Counted from the first letter of the stretch, positions 22,461-36,171 are shown. The stretch: DNA of 64,000 nt from Paratinospora sagittata (GCA_035771175.1 CM069613.1:7245501-7309500); one strand, 5' to 3'. Notes: generated from the sequence alone by a model not told the origin. Translations and numbers: made by a program.

Positions 22461-25400
22461 ATTTTGTTTTGTTTTGTTTTTCTTTTTTTAATTTTTTGTC
22501 TTTTTGTTCGCGAGAGGATCGAAATTCGTATAAGCAGCACATAACCCTTTTTAATTCCCCTTCCTTTTTCTGTAAGGGTTCCGTTCTTTCTTTCTTTCTT
22601 TTTTTTTGTAAGAAGAAGCAAAATAGTATATGAATACAGTAATAATAAATAAGAATAAAAAAAATTTCATATATTTTTCGATTTTGTATTCTCTCTTGTT
22701 CATTGAGGTACGCGATCTTCTCTAATCTATCTCGTTTATCAAATCAAATCAAAGTTTAAAAAGTAAAGCAGTTTTGCCAATTACTGATTGTTATTATATT
22801 TTATTGTGGATTTCCCAAGCTTTTGCAGTGGGCTGTTCCTCCAAGGGAAACAAATGGATTACACATGGCGACCGATTAAAGAGGCTATTAAACAAACGAA
22901 AGGTCTCTTATCCTCCTCTCATCTTCTTTCTCTGTGTCTGAATTATTTGATTGTCTTTTAAATTTGTTGTTTGGATAGTACACGAGAGAGAGAGAAAAGA
23001 GGCTCGTGCCATCTCAAATGCCGTGTCGGGGACACAAACCCATAAAATTTGCGTGATCCTCATCCACTCGCTCTATAACATATAAAAAAAATAAAAAATA
23101 AAAAAATCTAAAAACCGCTTATGTTCTTCCCTCTCGAGACCAAAACCACCTCTGGTTTTTTTCTAAAAGGGTGTGAAAATGACGGAAATGACCCTGAGTT
23201 ATTATTATTATTATTATTTTTTTAAAGAAAAGAAAATAATTGAACTGGTCGATTAGATTCTCTCCTGTGGATGAAATACAAAATGACAATGATGACAGTT
23301 CCACGGTTCCACAGTTGTTGAACTGCTTGCTTAAAGCCTGACCCCTTCCCCTCCCTTGTTGTACAAAAGAAGGCTGCCCTTCTTTTAGAAAGGTGAATAA
23401 GTCTGTCCTCTTTTACCAATACCACCCTCTTTTCCTTTTTATTCTTTTTTCTTTCCTTTAAATTCTTTATGTGTTGTTGTTATATTATTATTGTTACTGT
23501 TAGTAATTAAAGTAATTTAAATTCAGAAGAGAGAATGGAAACAAGAGAAACTGTGGTATTTGTTGGGGTCTGTTTACTATTATTACTAGTTTACTACTAC
23601 TAGTATAGAAGGGAAATAATAATAAAAAGTAAAATTTGGGAGGGGTGACAATGATGATGACACTTTAGGGAAAGCAACCCCCCACCCACTCTTATATTTC
23701 TTTTCCTTTTAATCATTCACTCGCCAGTTGCTTAATAACAGAAGAGAGATGATGGAGTTCCAAAGATTATTATTATAAATGTAAGTAATTAAACAAATGA
23801 ATGACCTTGGATTTTAATATTTGTCATCAACGCTATAGGCCAAGCTATTTTCCTTAATTTTAATTAAATAATATGACAACTAATAATAACAATAATTATA
23901 TATATATATATATGTTGGAAAATTTTTTGAGACTCATTCGTGATTGGGAGGAGAGGGCTGTGTGTTCTAGAAGTAGTAACCATCTGATTCGCTGACAGGT
24001 GGCGAGAGAATAAAAACAGCATGGACAGATACATGGAGAGAGAGCGTATTGTATTTTTTGATGATGGGTGTTTGCTTGGGATATGTGTGTGTGTGGAGTC
24101 AGGAAATTCGTAACAGTGATGCCATTCTCCTAAGCTTAGGGCTAGGACCACCGAGGAATAGGGGTTCTATGCACCTGTACCCTACATCCGGGACCATAGG
24201 AATCATTTGTGTTTGGGGATTGAGATTGGATCGAACTGGTTTTCGTTTGTTTGGCTTGGATTCCCACTTCTTCATTTCAAATTAATGATTTGGAAAGGTG
24301 TTTTAATTAGGTTTACTACATATGCATTTATGTAATTGAATAATTGAATAATTCTTAAACTGAAACTTAAACTAAACTGATTATTTTTACGACTTGCTTA
24401 AATTGATTGATTTGGTGGGGTAATAAAATATTATTTGTAAACGTTGGTTAGCTCTAATGATATGTATCTAAACTTTTTTATTTAAAGTTGAGAGTTCGAT
24501 TCTTTTCTCTCACAAATAAGTGAGAGATTTTTTTTTCTAATAAAAGTGAGAGTGAGATCATAGTAGTTGATTCGTATAATTTCATCCAGGTTCTTTGTGC
24601 TTTTTTGTTGTTATGCTTTCTTTCTTGGTCTTTTTGAGAGATTTTCGCTTTCTCTTGCATGTAGTGTTAATATTTTCTGACTTTGTGTCAGTACTTCAAA
24701 AAAATAAAAATAAAATGCCACCCAATAGTTATTTATTTAGGTGTGGAATTATATGTGAAGCTACACATATATATTAATTGAATTATTTATTACATACGTT
24801 GAGATATATAAATTACTTAAATTTAATGGACATACATGTGTAGTTATACACGTAATTATTTTTTTTATAGTTAGAATGAGCATTTTTCTCATGTTTGATC
24901 GTAGAATCAACTCAAATTGGACCATTAACATCCATATTAAGATCTTCCTTGCTTGTTAATTTGTACATGCTCATGTACATTGTCTTTACAAATTATGTCA
25001 AGATATTATCTATGACAAGGGTTTCAGTGAAAATGGAAGAAGAAGAAATAAAGGGCATCTTCATTTGGGAGTTTACAGAAGTGAAATGGTTAATAACAGA
25101 GTTTTTTTTAAAAAAAAAATTAAGTATCATGGAAAATTAACAATATAATTTTGCAACTCTAATTAATTATGAATAATATGATCTTCTTTCATTTGAGATG
25201 GTAAGCAATAATTTTGTTTTGCATAAGTTTTCCTACTCTTAGTGGGTTGATTTAGTCCCTTTCCTGCAAAATTCCAATGTATTTGTATTCTTCCACGCAA
25301 ATTGACCTGACCAAAAGGACATGAAAAGTAATAATTACATTAAAGTTTTATAATAATACAAGCTATTCCTCATCTTCATTAAAAATAAAGAATTTTCTTA

Positions 25401-27753
25401 CGTGGAAAAGCAGTACTGTCCTTGTCAATAAATTGCACAAATTTCATGTAAATTCATTTATTTACTCTAATTCTAAGCTTGATCCCTCATAATAATAAAA
25501 ACCTTTGTATATGTGCATCCAGGTCTATTAATGTTTTATTCTCTTGATAGAACTATCAATATATCCATCTTGAGGATGATCCAAAGAGAGACTAAGTCGT
25601 GTATGTACCCCAACTGAATTCTACTCCCAAGAGTCTTAGTATTAAAGACTAGTAAGTAATTATGTTGAAACACATTATTTTGGGTAGTTGGTCAATCTTG
25701 CAATTAATCAAATCAAAAGTACTAAAATATTCAACAAAACATTGAATTTGAGGAGTCAATGGTGTACTTAAAATTCAGCTTGACTTTGATTCTGGGTGGG
25801 GGATATGATATATATGAAGAAACCCTATCCCTATGTGGTGGGAGATTCTGTGTTCTTTACCAAAGCTATTGATATGGTGCTCTCTGATCATCAATTTTTC
25901 TTTTTCTTTGACTATATATATTTATTAATAAAGGTCGTCTTTCAAACTATAAAGTTCATAGGCCAGTGCTCTGCTGCTGACTTTGCGGTTTTGAGCAAGG
26001 TTTCAAACGATACTCTTGAAGCTTTAAATGAATTTAAATGAATCAAATAAATAAATGAAGGGCATTGTATGTTTTTCTTGTTGGAGACGCACAGTATCTG
26101 TAAGTAAGATAAACAACTAATGGGATATATCACACAAGTACTTTTGAGTCTCTACACAATTCCTCTTTACACACGGCTTGGCTTGGCTTTTGGGGGTACC
26201 TGTTTCATACAGTTTACTTGTTCTCTACTTTAAAAGAAATTTCAAATTAGAGGTTTAAACTTTGAATATCATAAACTAAGAATTGTGAATTACTTTTTTA
26301 TTTTTTTAGGTTATGTATTTTTTGTTCACTTTTAATTAAAGGTAAAGTTCTTGGATGAACTTAAGAGAAAAGAGAGGACTGAGGATCTTACCAATTCCTA
26401 GTAGCTTTTTGAGGAAGCAAATGGAGTTATTTATCTTTATTTAGCATTTTGAGGATATATCTTATAATTTAGATTTCAGTTAAGAGTTTATGGTATTTTT
26501 TTTTTCAAAAGAAATTTGATAATATTAGTTACAATATAGTGTCTTTTAAAAATATTATAATATAGTTGTAATCATAATTTAGATTTTATTTCAATCATAA
26601 ATTAAGATTTTAATTTTTGTAATTTAACAAATACCAAGAGGCTTTAGTTAACCATGGTAAAAGTGCACATTAAAAGTGACTATAGATGGGAGGTACTTTT
26701 TGATTGACCCATATGCTTGCAACTATGTAAATGACAACAATGTTTATTATTATTATTATACAGATATTTTATAATTAGAACTAAATAAACATTAAATTAA
26801 GATTAAAGTTATATATGCATATCTAAACTAAAAGTCTCAAAAATATGATTCTAATTAAATTCAGGAGAAATGAAAGGAAAGACTTTATGGGTATGGAAAA
26901 AATATATATAATTAATTATTAATAGGTAGACATATTTGAGGGAATGATTAAAGCCCCTTCTTTGTTCCTAAATTACAAAAGTTTTCGTCATCAATTTTTT
27001 CAAGGCCTATTTAATGTGGCGCTGTACAAACCTTACGTGGAAGGGAATTATAGCAATTTGGTATTGCAATTTCCGTTCATTTTGCATTGTTTTCCAATAC
27101 AAATACTTGGAAAAGTCATTGTGTGTAGTTATTTTTGCGTTAGTTTTCAAAACTGACCCTTTGAACTTAATTTATAGCCAACTTTATTTGAAATTAAAGC
27201 TTTTAATATATTAATTAATATACATCAAGAAACATGTATGATACAAGTACTTGGAAAGTTCACCATGATCATTTTTGTCAAAATCCCAAAATTTATACTT
27301 ATATTTTATTTTAATAGTTAATTTGTTATAACTTACAAAGTTATGGTAGTAATTACAAAGTTATAATATAATTCTTTTGCCTTGCTTTCAAAATTACAAC
27401 TACTTCATGTTCCCTCTTTTTCCCTTCATTTTAGTTATATATATATATATGTCTGGGTAATTTTAAATATATCTATCAAAAATACATACTTAGGTCATCC
27501 CAAAAACGTTTTTAGTTTTCAAATAGGAAAAAAATAAAAATAGTGTAGGATACGATATTTGGTAAGGACTGCTTTAAAAATTAATTTTCAAATACTTTTA
27601 CAAAAAGTAGTAAAAAGAGTACGAAACTTGGAAAATGACGTTTCATCATTTTCTAAGTTTCCAAATTTCTCTTTTCAAGTATAGTGAAAATCCTTACAAA
27701 AAAGAAGAAGAGCATATTGAAAATAGAATTTAGATGCTAAACCAAACGCGACC
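22461..27753. other. DUF506 3' flank and AT-rich intergenic DNA
   Basis: The 3' end of DUF506 is probably before about 22690 (gaataaaaaaaa and similar A-rich signals). Beyond it, no gene was recognised. A TTA repeat is at about 23200-23218. A short tRNA-like stretch at about 24438-24530 (ttagctctaatgata, then gagagttcgattc) may be a SINE scrap. The ORFs at 24895-25140, 25796-26041 and 26944-27156 lack recognisable domains. Confidence 0.5.
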
Positions 27754-27756
27754 TTA

Positions 27757-28093
27757 GGCCCTGTTTGATACTTGAGAAAAATTTTCTTGAAAAATAATTT
27801 CTGAAGAAATTTTTTTTAATGAACTTTCTCATGGTTGTTTGATTGTACATGAGAATATAATTTTTTACACTCTTATAATGTAAAAAATATTGGATAGTAA
27901 GAAGTTTTATAACATATAAACATAAACATAATCAATAATACTAAAAATTTTCTCACATCCACGGATGAAAAAAATTTGGTGATTAAATAAAAAGGTTGAG
28001 AAAACTTTTTTTCAAAAAAATATTGACAATCAAACCCACAACTTTCTTATTTTCTTAAGAAAATAATAATTTTCTCACAAATCAAACAAGGCC
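27757..28093. mobile_element. Tourist-like (PIF/Harbinger) MITE, 337 bp
   Basis: The ends are inverted: ggccctgtttgat at the left and atcaaacaaggcc at the right, one mismatch in 13. The similarity extends inward loosely (gagaaaa...). TTA flanks both sides (27754-27756 and 28094-28096), matching the 3-bp TTA/TAA target preference of PIF/Harbinger elements. There is no coding capacity. Confidence 0.8.
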
Positions 28094-28096
28094 TTA

Positions 28097-29952
28097 GTGT
28101 ACCTACTTATTATGTATCATTGTAAAAAATTTATAAAGTATGTGGGTACACTGTGTATTTTTGATGAATACATTTAGAATTACCTTATGTATTATCGATT
28201 TTCTATCTATACACTACATTAATATCTTTCATAAAAAACAATAATATTACTTAATATCATAATTAAAAAATTATATTAAATTTAAAACTTAGATTTGAAC
28301 AAATTAATAAATCAAGTTCAATGCATGTGCATACACACTGTTATAAGCTGCTGATTTTTTTTTAACATTAATTTTCTTCTTATTTATTATAAATGTGAGG
28401 GATAATGTTAAGCTGTGGGTCCAACTCATCTTTATCAAAATTTGCAAGTAGCTTCCTAGTAAGTAAGCTTTTCCTTTAAAAAAAAAAACAGAAATAAAAT
28501 TAAAATTGCAGAAGGATCTCATTCATCCCCTAGAATTAAAAAAAGAAAGGAAAAAGGTTAATTATCCATTGTCCATGTTTGTACAATAAATTTGACCAAT
28601 TCATAGAAAGTAATGGTTAGGTAATATACTTGAAAAATATATATTTTTTATATTGTGTTCAGAGTTGTAAGATTGCCTTGAAAGTATGTCACTGAAACAT
28701 TTATTTCTTACATTTACATCAAACACATTGAAAAAGAATAAAACATAGTAGGGCCATGTGAGCTCTATATGTTGAGAAAAAAAAAAAATATTGCGAAGAG
28801 GTGACGGGTGCTTGTTTAAGAATACACAAGTCACTAAAAGTGATTATTGCTTGTTTCAGAAGTAAGTTATGATTACTACAAGTAAATGATTTTTTGTTCT
28901 AGAAGTGACCTAATACTCTAATTTAAGAAAGAGAGAGTCTCATTATTCTTGCCTTAGGTTAAAAAGAGGATTGTAAATTATTTTTTATAGTAATTTTTTT
29001 ATAGCTTGCGCGTAGATATTTTTCTCAATTTTATCATGTAAACTTTTTATATCTTTTATTTATTTTTTTAGTTTTCTCATTTTATTTTTTAGTTATATAA
29101 TTATGCGTTCGCCGTCTATTCCCCAACACACATATTATGCTTTGAAAGAATTGCCAATAACATTAACTGTTTTGGAATGAATGTTATTTGCTAATTAACT
29201 TTAATAAAACACGGTTCTAATTGTCTTGTCATTCATGCATTTTGTTTGGCCCAATCCTACGAAAAAAGTAATAATAATAATACTAATCAATATATATACT
29301 GGGTCGATGCCCCTTTATAGACCAAAAAAAAGATTTAATTTTTGCTTGTAATGGTGGCCCCACCGACACCCCACCAACCCGACCAAATCGAACAAAAATT
29401 GATTGATTGGGTTGGGTTGACAAATCTTTGACCCGACTTAGTTTGAATTGAATTGGGGTTTGACTTCAAATTAACCTAACCCGAGTACTCTTAATGATAT
29501 TCATAAATTTTAATAATTATTTTTATAAGATAACACTATTGTGTTATAATTAATATGAAGCACTTAACATTTATTTCTTTTTTAATATCAATCATTACTT
29601 TGTATCAATGTCCTTGTTACCTTATTGCTTAAAACTAAATTAATTTTTTTTATCATAACCTTTATGTATATGATAAAATATATTATTAATGAAGTGATTT
29701 CAATTACTTTACTCTCATATTATTTGAGTTAATTTATACTAAAATTATTATAAAACTTAAAGCCAACCCGATTGACCAACTTAAACCAACACGAACTAAT
29801 TTAGGTTGGATTGAGTTGGGTTTAAGGAGTATTTTGGGTTGGGTTAGGTTGAAAATTATCCAACCCAAATTACTTTGGGTTGAGTTGAGATTTGGCTCCT
29901 ACCCCACCCAACTGAATCTGTTACACCCCTAGCTTAAGTGGAAGTTGGTGGA
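28097..29952. other. AT-rich intergenic DNA including a gggttggg-rich repeat (about 29330-29935)
   Basis: No gene. The block at 29330-29935 has many caaccca / tgggttg segments at both ends around an AT-rich centre. Near 29927 it has ttacacccctag (ctaggggtgtaa on minus). Such sequences recur in plant non-autonomous hAT-type elements, but matching TIRs and an 8-bp duplication were not found. Confidence 0.4.
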
Positions 29953-29961
29953 TTAACTCAA
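29953..29961 (+). repeat. MULE target-site duplication, left copy
   Basis: ttaactcaa, identical to 36827-36835, directly outside the left TIR. Confidence 0.9.
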
Positions 29962-30476
29962 GGAAGATACTAAAACCGCCCACTTATTCTTATCTATCCA
30001 CTTACCTAAATTAAAAAAAATAAACAAATAATAAGAAAATGTGAAATTACTAAACTAACCATATAAAAATTATTCAAAAACCCCACACTCTCCTTCACCC
30101 ACTCATTCTTCAGCCAAACCCTAGCTCTCCACCTCTTCAACTCTTTCAATTCTCTTCAAACTTACAACTTTTTGGGTTTTTTTTGGAGTTATATCATATT
30201 ATTTTACGATTTTGTTGACTTGAAAGACATTTAAAAGTGTGGAAAACATCTTTCACTATATTGGGAAGCTTACAAGTAATTTTTCTTCAATCAAGGCCGT
30301 TTGATCTACAATGGGAAGAAAATCAAATGAATCGAAAATTTCTTAGCACTTCATGGTATGTTTACTTGTTTCTAGAGTTATTTCCGTTGAAAAATACCCA
30401 AAAATTAAAGAAAAATGGCATTGAAAACGGGTTTGCAAAAATAGCGATTGAAACCCATTTTTGACGCGACTGGCTA

Positions 30477-30710
30477 CAACGAATCGGACAAAACGGTTAT
30501 GTTCGTTACATTCCGGACGAACCGAACGAGTTTGTCCGGTCCTGGCAGGCCGGACAGAGTGTATCACCGTTGAATGCGCTCTGTCCGTTTTGCCAGGATC
30601 AGACAGACTGCCTCTGTTCGTCCTGCCAGGAATGGACAAAGGCATTCTGTCCGTCCAAACCCAGCCAGACAAAGGTTTTTTGTCCTGCTGGGTCCGGATG
30701 GACAGTTCAA
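30477..30710. repeat. MULE left subterminal TGTCCG/CGGACA cluster
   Basis: Variants of tgtccg, cggac and ccggac occur many times in this 230-bp stretch (for example tgtccggtcctggcaggcc), in an otherwise AT-rich element end. A matching cluster lies at 36172-36375 at the opposite end. The repeats create open frames on both strands with Arg/Pro-rich translations that are artefacts. Confidence 0.8.
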
Positions 30711-30802
30711 TTTGGAGGTTTTTTTAAAATTTTATACATTTTTTTTTAATATTGTTATTTATATATACATTTAATATTAATTTTTACCTGTAAATTTTCA
30801 GG

Positions 30803-33800
30803 ATGATGAGGCTCCTAACGAATGAGATAACACGAGATTATACTGAAGAATTTGCCACTGATTTGATATTCAGTTGTAGGGATGAAATGGTTTCATGGAT
30901 TAGAGATGTTGGCTGAAGAAATGGACTTGTTATCGTTATCAAGAGCTCAGATTCAGGGGGGTAGAATGGTAGACGACCAAGAATAAAATTTGCTAGTGAG
31001 AGATATGATGTATATAAATCGAGAAAAGATAAAGAGCGCCATGAAAAGAAAAAGAAGGTGATTGATAACAGAACGAAGAAGTGTGATTGTCCTTTCTTGT
31101 TACAGGGGCAAAAATTGGCTACTGGTGATGGTTGGACTATAAAAGTTGATTGTGGAGTTCATAATCATCTAGCGGCTACAAAGATGGAAGGACACTCTTA
31201 TGCAGGAAGGCTTACAAAGGACGAGATGGAAATCCTTATTCAGATGAGTAGGAGTCAAGTAAGGCCTAGAGATATATTAACTACTTTGAAGCAAAGGGAC
31301 ATGGATAATGCATCAACACTGAGGACCATATACAATGCACGTAATAAGCATAAATTGGTGGAACATGGTGGGAGGTCTCAAATGCAACAATTGATGCTCA
31401 AACTTGCCGAAGAACAATATGTTGAGTGACATAAGTCTGATGAAGATATTAACTGTGTGACAACTTTGTTTTGGGCACACCCAGTTTCGATAAACCTGTT
31501 GCGTTGCTTTCCAAGAGTTTTGATAATAGATTGCACGTACAAGACGAACATCTACCGATACATGTTATTTGAGATAGTTGGTGTTACGTCAACTAATATG
31601 ACTTTCTAGGTGGCCCATGTATATATGTCAGATGAGAAACAAGAAAACTATATATGGGCACTTGAAAAGTTAAAAGATCTACTTGAAGGGTGGACACAAC
31701 CAGAGGTTTTTATTACAGACAGAGAATTGGCTTTGATGAATGCGGTGGGGGTTGTTTTTCCAAAGGTCACAAATTTTTTTGTTATGTCCTTGGCATATAA
31801 ACAAAAATGTGTTGGCAAAACAAAAGGATTGTTCAACCAGAAGAAGAAATGAGACGCATTTATGAGCATGTGGCACACCTTGGTAGAATCTGAGTCAGAG
31901 AATAAATATGAAGAACATCTAAGGGTGTTGCATACTAATTATGAAAGTTATCCTGAAGTCCTTACATATATATCGAATGAGTGGTTGACAAAACACATAA
32001 AAAGATTTGTGGCAGCTTGGAGGGATGAAGTCATGCATTTTGGTAATGTCACAACCAACAGGGTTGAAAGTGCGCATGAAAAGGTGAAGAGACACTTAGC
32101 CTCTTCTCAAGCGAATTTTGAATAATCACGGAGAACCATTCATGCATTGTTGGTATTGCAACATATAGAGATAACGACATCATTTCAGCAAAGTTTGCTC
32201 ACTGTGAAATATTCGCATAGAGATTGGATCTACAACGAACTACGTGGTGTTATATCCAAATGTGCACTTGACATGATTCAAATAGAATATGTCTGTAACA
32301 AAGAAAATTACTTCGAAAGAGCTCACTGTGGATGTGTGTTGCGAAAAACACATGGATTACCCTGTGCACATGAGATCTTTGAATGTAACCAAGAACATCA
32401 GCCTATCTTTCTTTCTTCCGTGGATGCCCGTTGGAAGAAACTTGACATGATTGTCCCTGTTAAGGAGTCGAAGTAAGAATTGCACAACACAGTTAAGTTT
32501 GAAGTGTTTTTGAAGCATTATGATGGTAGCAATGCACCAACGAAGTCAAGAATGCTGAAAAAATTAAGGGAGGTATATAATCCATCATCTACATTGATGT
32601 CTGAGCCTGCATTGAAAATAAACAACAGGGGAAGTCCAAAGTTAAAGATTGATAGATCAATGAAGAGAGATTCATCATTCTTTGAGCATGTGTTATCACA
32701 AGAAGATAGTTGTTCCCTGCTCCTTCCCTTTTTCTTTCCCTGAATATTGTCAAACGATTTGAAAAAGTTCACAGGACAAGGAATTTGGGCCTTGAAAAAT
32801 ATATTAATCATTTTCCTATAGGTCTGAAGCCTTACATTCAACAAGTTAAAGATGTATCAACTGATGAGCATTGTGGTTATCGAGCCGTTGCTCTTTTTAT
32901 GGGTTTCAGGGAGGATGATTGGTAAAAAGGTTAGATGAGATCTTTTGGAGGAACTTCAGAATTTCAGAGATCACTACACAATGGTGTTCCAATACGGTGG
33001 TAGAGTGGATGAAATGATTAAGGCTTTGGAGTGTTTTGATATACCAACATCGTCATATGTGTAACACATCGTAATTTTAATTAAATACATATGTTGAAAT
33101 ACACGTATACCGAGATATATATATAATACACATATTTTATACGTATGAGCTAAATATAACGTGTGTATGATTAGTAAAGAAAGAAGATGATACCTATGGG
33201 ATCATCTTATATGGGTGCTTACAAGTTAAACATTGGAGTTGATTTAAATTGATTAATTTATGAGGCTGGTTAATTAAATATGTGAATTGAGTGTATAGAA
33301 GAGGAATAAAAAATAAAATAAAATAAAATACTGTTCATTTGCGGGTACTGTTCACTGAATAGTACCGTGAACAATACTCGTATGTAATAAACAAAAAGAA
33401 AAAAAGAAAAAAAGAAAAAAAGAAAAAAAGAAAAAACGAACGAAGTTGCAGAACGTCCAGAACCGAGAAGACGGAGAAGAAGAAAAAGGGGAAACGCGAG
33501 ATTCTGTACACTGTGCCGGTCATGACGTCAGCCTACGTCAAGGGCGTCGTGACAATATGCATGGATGACAATGCCTGAAATGGGTTACTTGATTGTCAGT
33601 AAGTACAATGTTGTCTTTGTTCTCATATCGAATTAACAATGCTTGACATTTCTTTTACTGAGGAGTGTACTTGTTTTGACATCAGAGAGACAGTTGTTTG
33701 TTATGGGTTTTGTGAGTGAATGTCATTTTGTGCGGATTATTTGAGCCCAGCTAGTCCTCTACCGCCTATTGCTGCCAATTGGGGAAAGTTTCATCTCTCA

Positions 33801-33890
33801 TGTGCTAAGGGTTGGGACACATACTTAGATCGTATTCTACGTTTTACTGGAACTGTTCCTAATGTAGTAACTGTAGAAACAATTTCTGAT
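30803..33890 (+). pseudogene. MULE transposase with SWIM zinc finger and OTU domain (decayed)
   Basis: One reading frame runs from the ATGs at 30803/30806 (just after ttttcag, a possible splice acceptor) to about 32700, interrupted by stops at 30914, 30962, 31427, 31607, 31850, 32123 and 32474. The order is a FAR1-like DNA-binding region (KCDCPFLLQGQK, then VHNHLA), the MULE transposase core (LIIDCTYKTN at about 31520; FITDRELALMNA at about 31715), then the SWIM finger CGC...CAH at about 32335-32370. After a frameshift near 32710, an OTU-like segment follows (DEHCGYRAVALFMG at about 32862-32903). It is interrupted by a solo LTR at 33060 and resumes at 33560 with FVSECHFVRI near 33710-33740. 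The D, C and H expected for an OTU protease are visible. Not functional. Confidence 0.88.
33060..33554. mobile_element. Solo LTR (495 bp) inserted in the MULE OTU region
   Basis: Starts tgtaacacatcg and ends cgtcgtgaca. It is flanked by atatg at 33055-33059 and 33555-33559, a perfect 5-bp target duplication. The OTU reading frame is continuous from one flank to the other if the insertion and one duplication are ignored, which confirms both edges. It contains a TATA-like stretch, an A-rich gaaaaaaa repeat at about 33385-33436 and a gtactgttcactgaatagtac near-palindrome. The LTR family is not identified. Confidence 0.88.
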
Positions 33891-34060
33891 TAAAAAGTAA
33901 ATTCTTCATTGTCAAAAAAAAGGTTTCTAGCTGATCTTTTTGATGTCAAAAAAGAGTTTGTACATGACATTCATATAAAGTAATACTCAATGACATTGTT
34001 GTTCTTAATTCCATTACATGCATTCATAATAATAATAATAAAAGAAAAACAGAATCCATT

Positions 34061-36094
34061 TTATGCTATGTTTGTCTTTTTCAAACGTTTCTTAATTGAG
34101 TTTCTGAGGGCTCTCCACGTTCGAAATGCACAACTGGCGTGGAAGCCTGATCTTCTGTGTACATTACTGATGCTAGCATCAGATAGAGCCGCAATAACAT
34201 CATCGACCGTCGTGTACACATCATCGAGAGTTTGTTCTTCCTCCCTCATTGCTTTTAATACCATCAACATTTCCAGCGCTCGTTTGACGCGTTCCTAAGA
34301 AAATCAAAGAATCAATTAATACCAAACAAATGTCATTCATAAACATTTATAATTGCTATGAAATTTGGTTTATTACCTGCGCTTCATCGATGTTAGTGTG
34401 TCAGCCCGATGGTACTTGAGTAGCTCAAAATTCAGGATTCTGGACTATTGGGTGTGAAATTAAGTGGAACCAATTCAGATATCCTTCTATTATGTCCCAT
34501 GGATTACATAGCGGTTGCCCACATAGATCGTTCGGTAGCAGATGGTACTCCCAATTTTTCTACATTTGATCAACGAAGGTGTAATGAACCACTTAGTTAC
34601 GGGCCTTAGCACATCTCTCTACTCTAGTTGGGTGCATAGGATCACGTGGAATTGATTGTACATATCCAAGTTGACGAAGAAAACGATCTGGGTGATATGA
34701 TTTAACCACTTCAAAACACTTAAGGCATGATGTGTAGAATGTAACTTCATGTAAATGACATAGGTTCCTACAATCTGTATAAGGGTCCCATATAATCTAA
34801 ACAGAATAATGGAGAACGATTTCAAATATAAGTTAAAATTTGTATACATAACATTTAATTTAAACGATTAACATTTATCTGATTCGATTGAAGATCAACA
34901 ATCATCTCACGCAATGTTTCAAAATTTTCTTGGCCTAGTCCCATTTCTTTTTTAGGCTTCCACTTTCGAGTGCATGGATAATTGTTTGTATAAGCACGAG
35001 TAACGAGCGGTTGAACTAAAGGTATGTGCTCGTACAGTCCGCCTAACAAATATAAGAATTTTTCTTTATTAGACAAAAAAAATGAAAACGTTCGAACAAC
35101 AAATATGCTTTTTATAATTTACATGAAAGAAAATAAATAAGGTAGCTTTACCTCTAACAAACTTGTGTATCCTGCAATTTGTTGTACGCCATATCTTGTC
35201 GCACAACTTAATTGGCGATATAAGAAAGCTAGACACGTAGAACCCCATGCATATGTGCTGATAGCTTCCAGGTTCACCAACAATTACAAGTAAATTACGT
35301 TCACCCTTGAAACGCTCTTGCCAGTGAAAATCGTACAGCCTAATATGAACAACAAATATGCTTTTGTTGTACACTCAGCTGAAGGATATGGTTCATTTTC
35401 TTTAAGTTTCGACCCAAATCTTTGTTTTAACCAATCCAATCGTACTGACTGTCCTCTATGCGTGGCGATCTCATCAGTTGCATGTTGAATTCACACCCTA
35501 ATGCTTCATGGAGTAGTAAGACTGCCTCTGCATTGTCTATTACTGCACAATTTACTGTCTTCCCCAAAGTTGGTATGCGAAGTAAAACCATGACATCGTC
35601 GAGAGTGATGCTCATTTCACCAAAAGGTAGGTGAAATGTGAAATGTATTTGTCTCTGGGTGCCACCTCTCCATGACAGAAGAAATTAAAACTTTGTTGGC
35701 ATTCTCATACGTGCATTTTAGCAAAGGATAAAACCCAGACTCTTTCATAATTTCCATAACGTTTTGCTTCTCAGGGTGTTGACTGAGATCCCAAGTCACC
35801 AATTTTGTTCCATGATTGATGCATTTCAAAAGTTTGTGTTACTGCATGAGTAAACAAAATATCAAAATCGATTAAATAAATTCATCTAGACGTAATCATA
35901 AAAATTCAGTAAAAAAACATTATATACCTTGTTTTGCCATATGAAATATGCTACGTGTGTTTTAAAATGTGTGAGTATTGATGGATCAGTAGGTCCACCA
36001 GGGCAAGGACCATAGTCGAGGCCGTCGGCCGATCACTTTGGGAGCTTTGCCCCTCAGTAGTGGAGACACTGGGTCTCCTTTGTCTAGGCGACAT
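34061..36094 (-). pseudogene. Plant mobile domain (PMD, MAIN-like) gene carried by the MULE
   Basis: On the minus strand an ATG at 36094 (MSPRQRRPSVSTTEGQSSQ) opens a short first exon. It ends FIWQNK before a GTATAT donor near 35930, and a cag acceptor follows near 35845. The core matches the PMD family: PHPEKQ-like start, FYPLLKCTY, then GEMSITLDDVMVLLRIP at about 35570-35625 with a frameshift just before it. Later parts are YDFHWQERFKGE, YEHIPLV, and SYHPDRFLRQLGYVQSIP at about 34650-34710. A last exon at about 34296-34061 (ERVKRALEMLMVLKAMREE) follows a ttag acceptor. Several stops and frameshifts show it is dead. PMD proteins are transposon-associated, and the host MAIN/MAIL versions act in silencing and genome stability. 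Confidence 0.82.
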
Positions 36095-36171
36095 ATCTAA
36101 ATAAGAAATAATTAAAAAATTATGTTAGTACCATAGGTTAGTGTAAATAAAATAAAATAAAACAAAAAAAA

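Noticed and set aside
24438..24530. tRNA gene
   Set aside because: Only A-box and B-box-like words; no cloverleaf arms or anticodon loop could be drawn.
25796..26041. 81-residue ORF as a small gene
   Set aside because: No domain, AT-rich with a TA run and Phe-rich stretch; no supporting context.
30343..30774. Overlapping ORFs on both strands with Arg/Pro/Gly-rich repeats
   Set aside because: They are translations of the TGTCCG-type subterminal repeats of the MULE, open in several frames at once.
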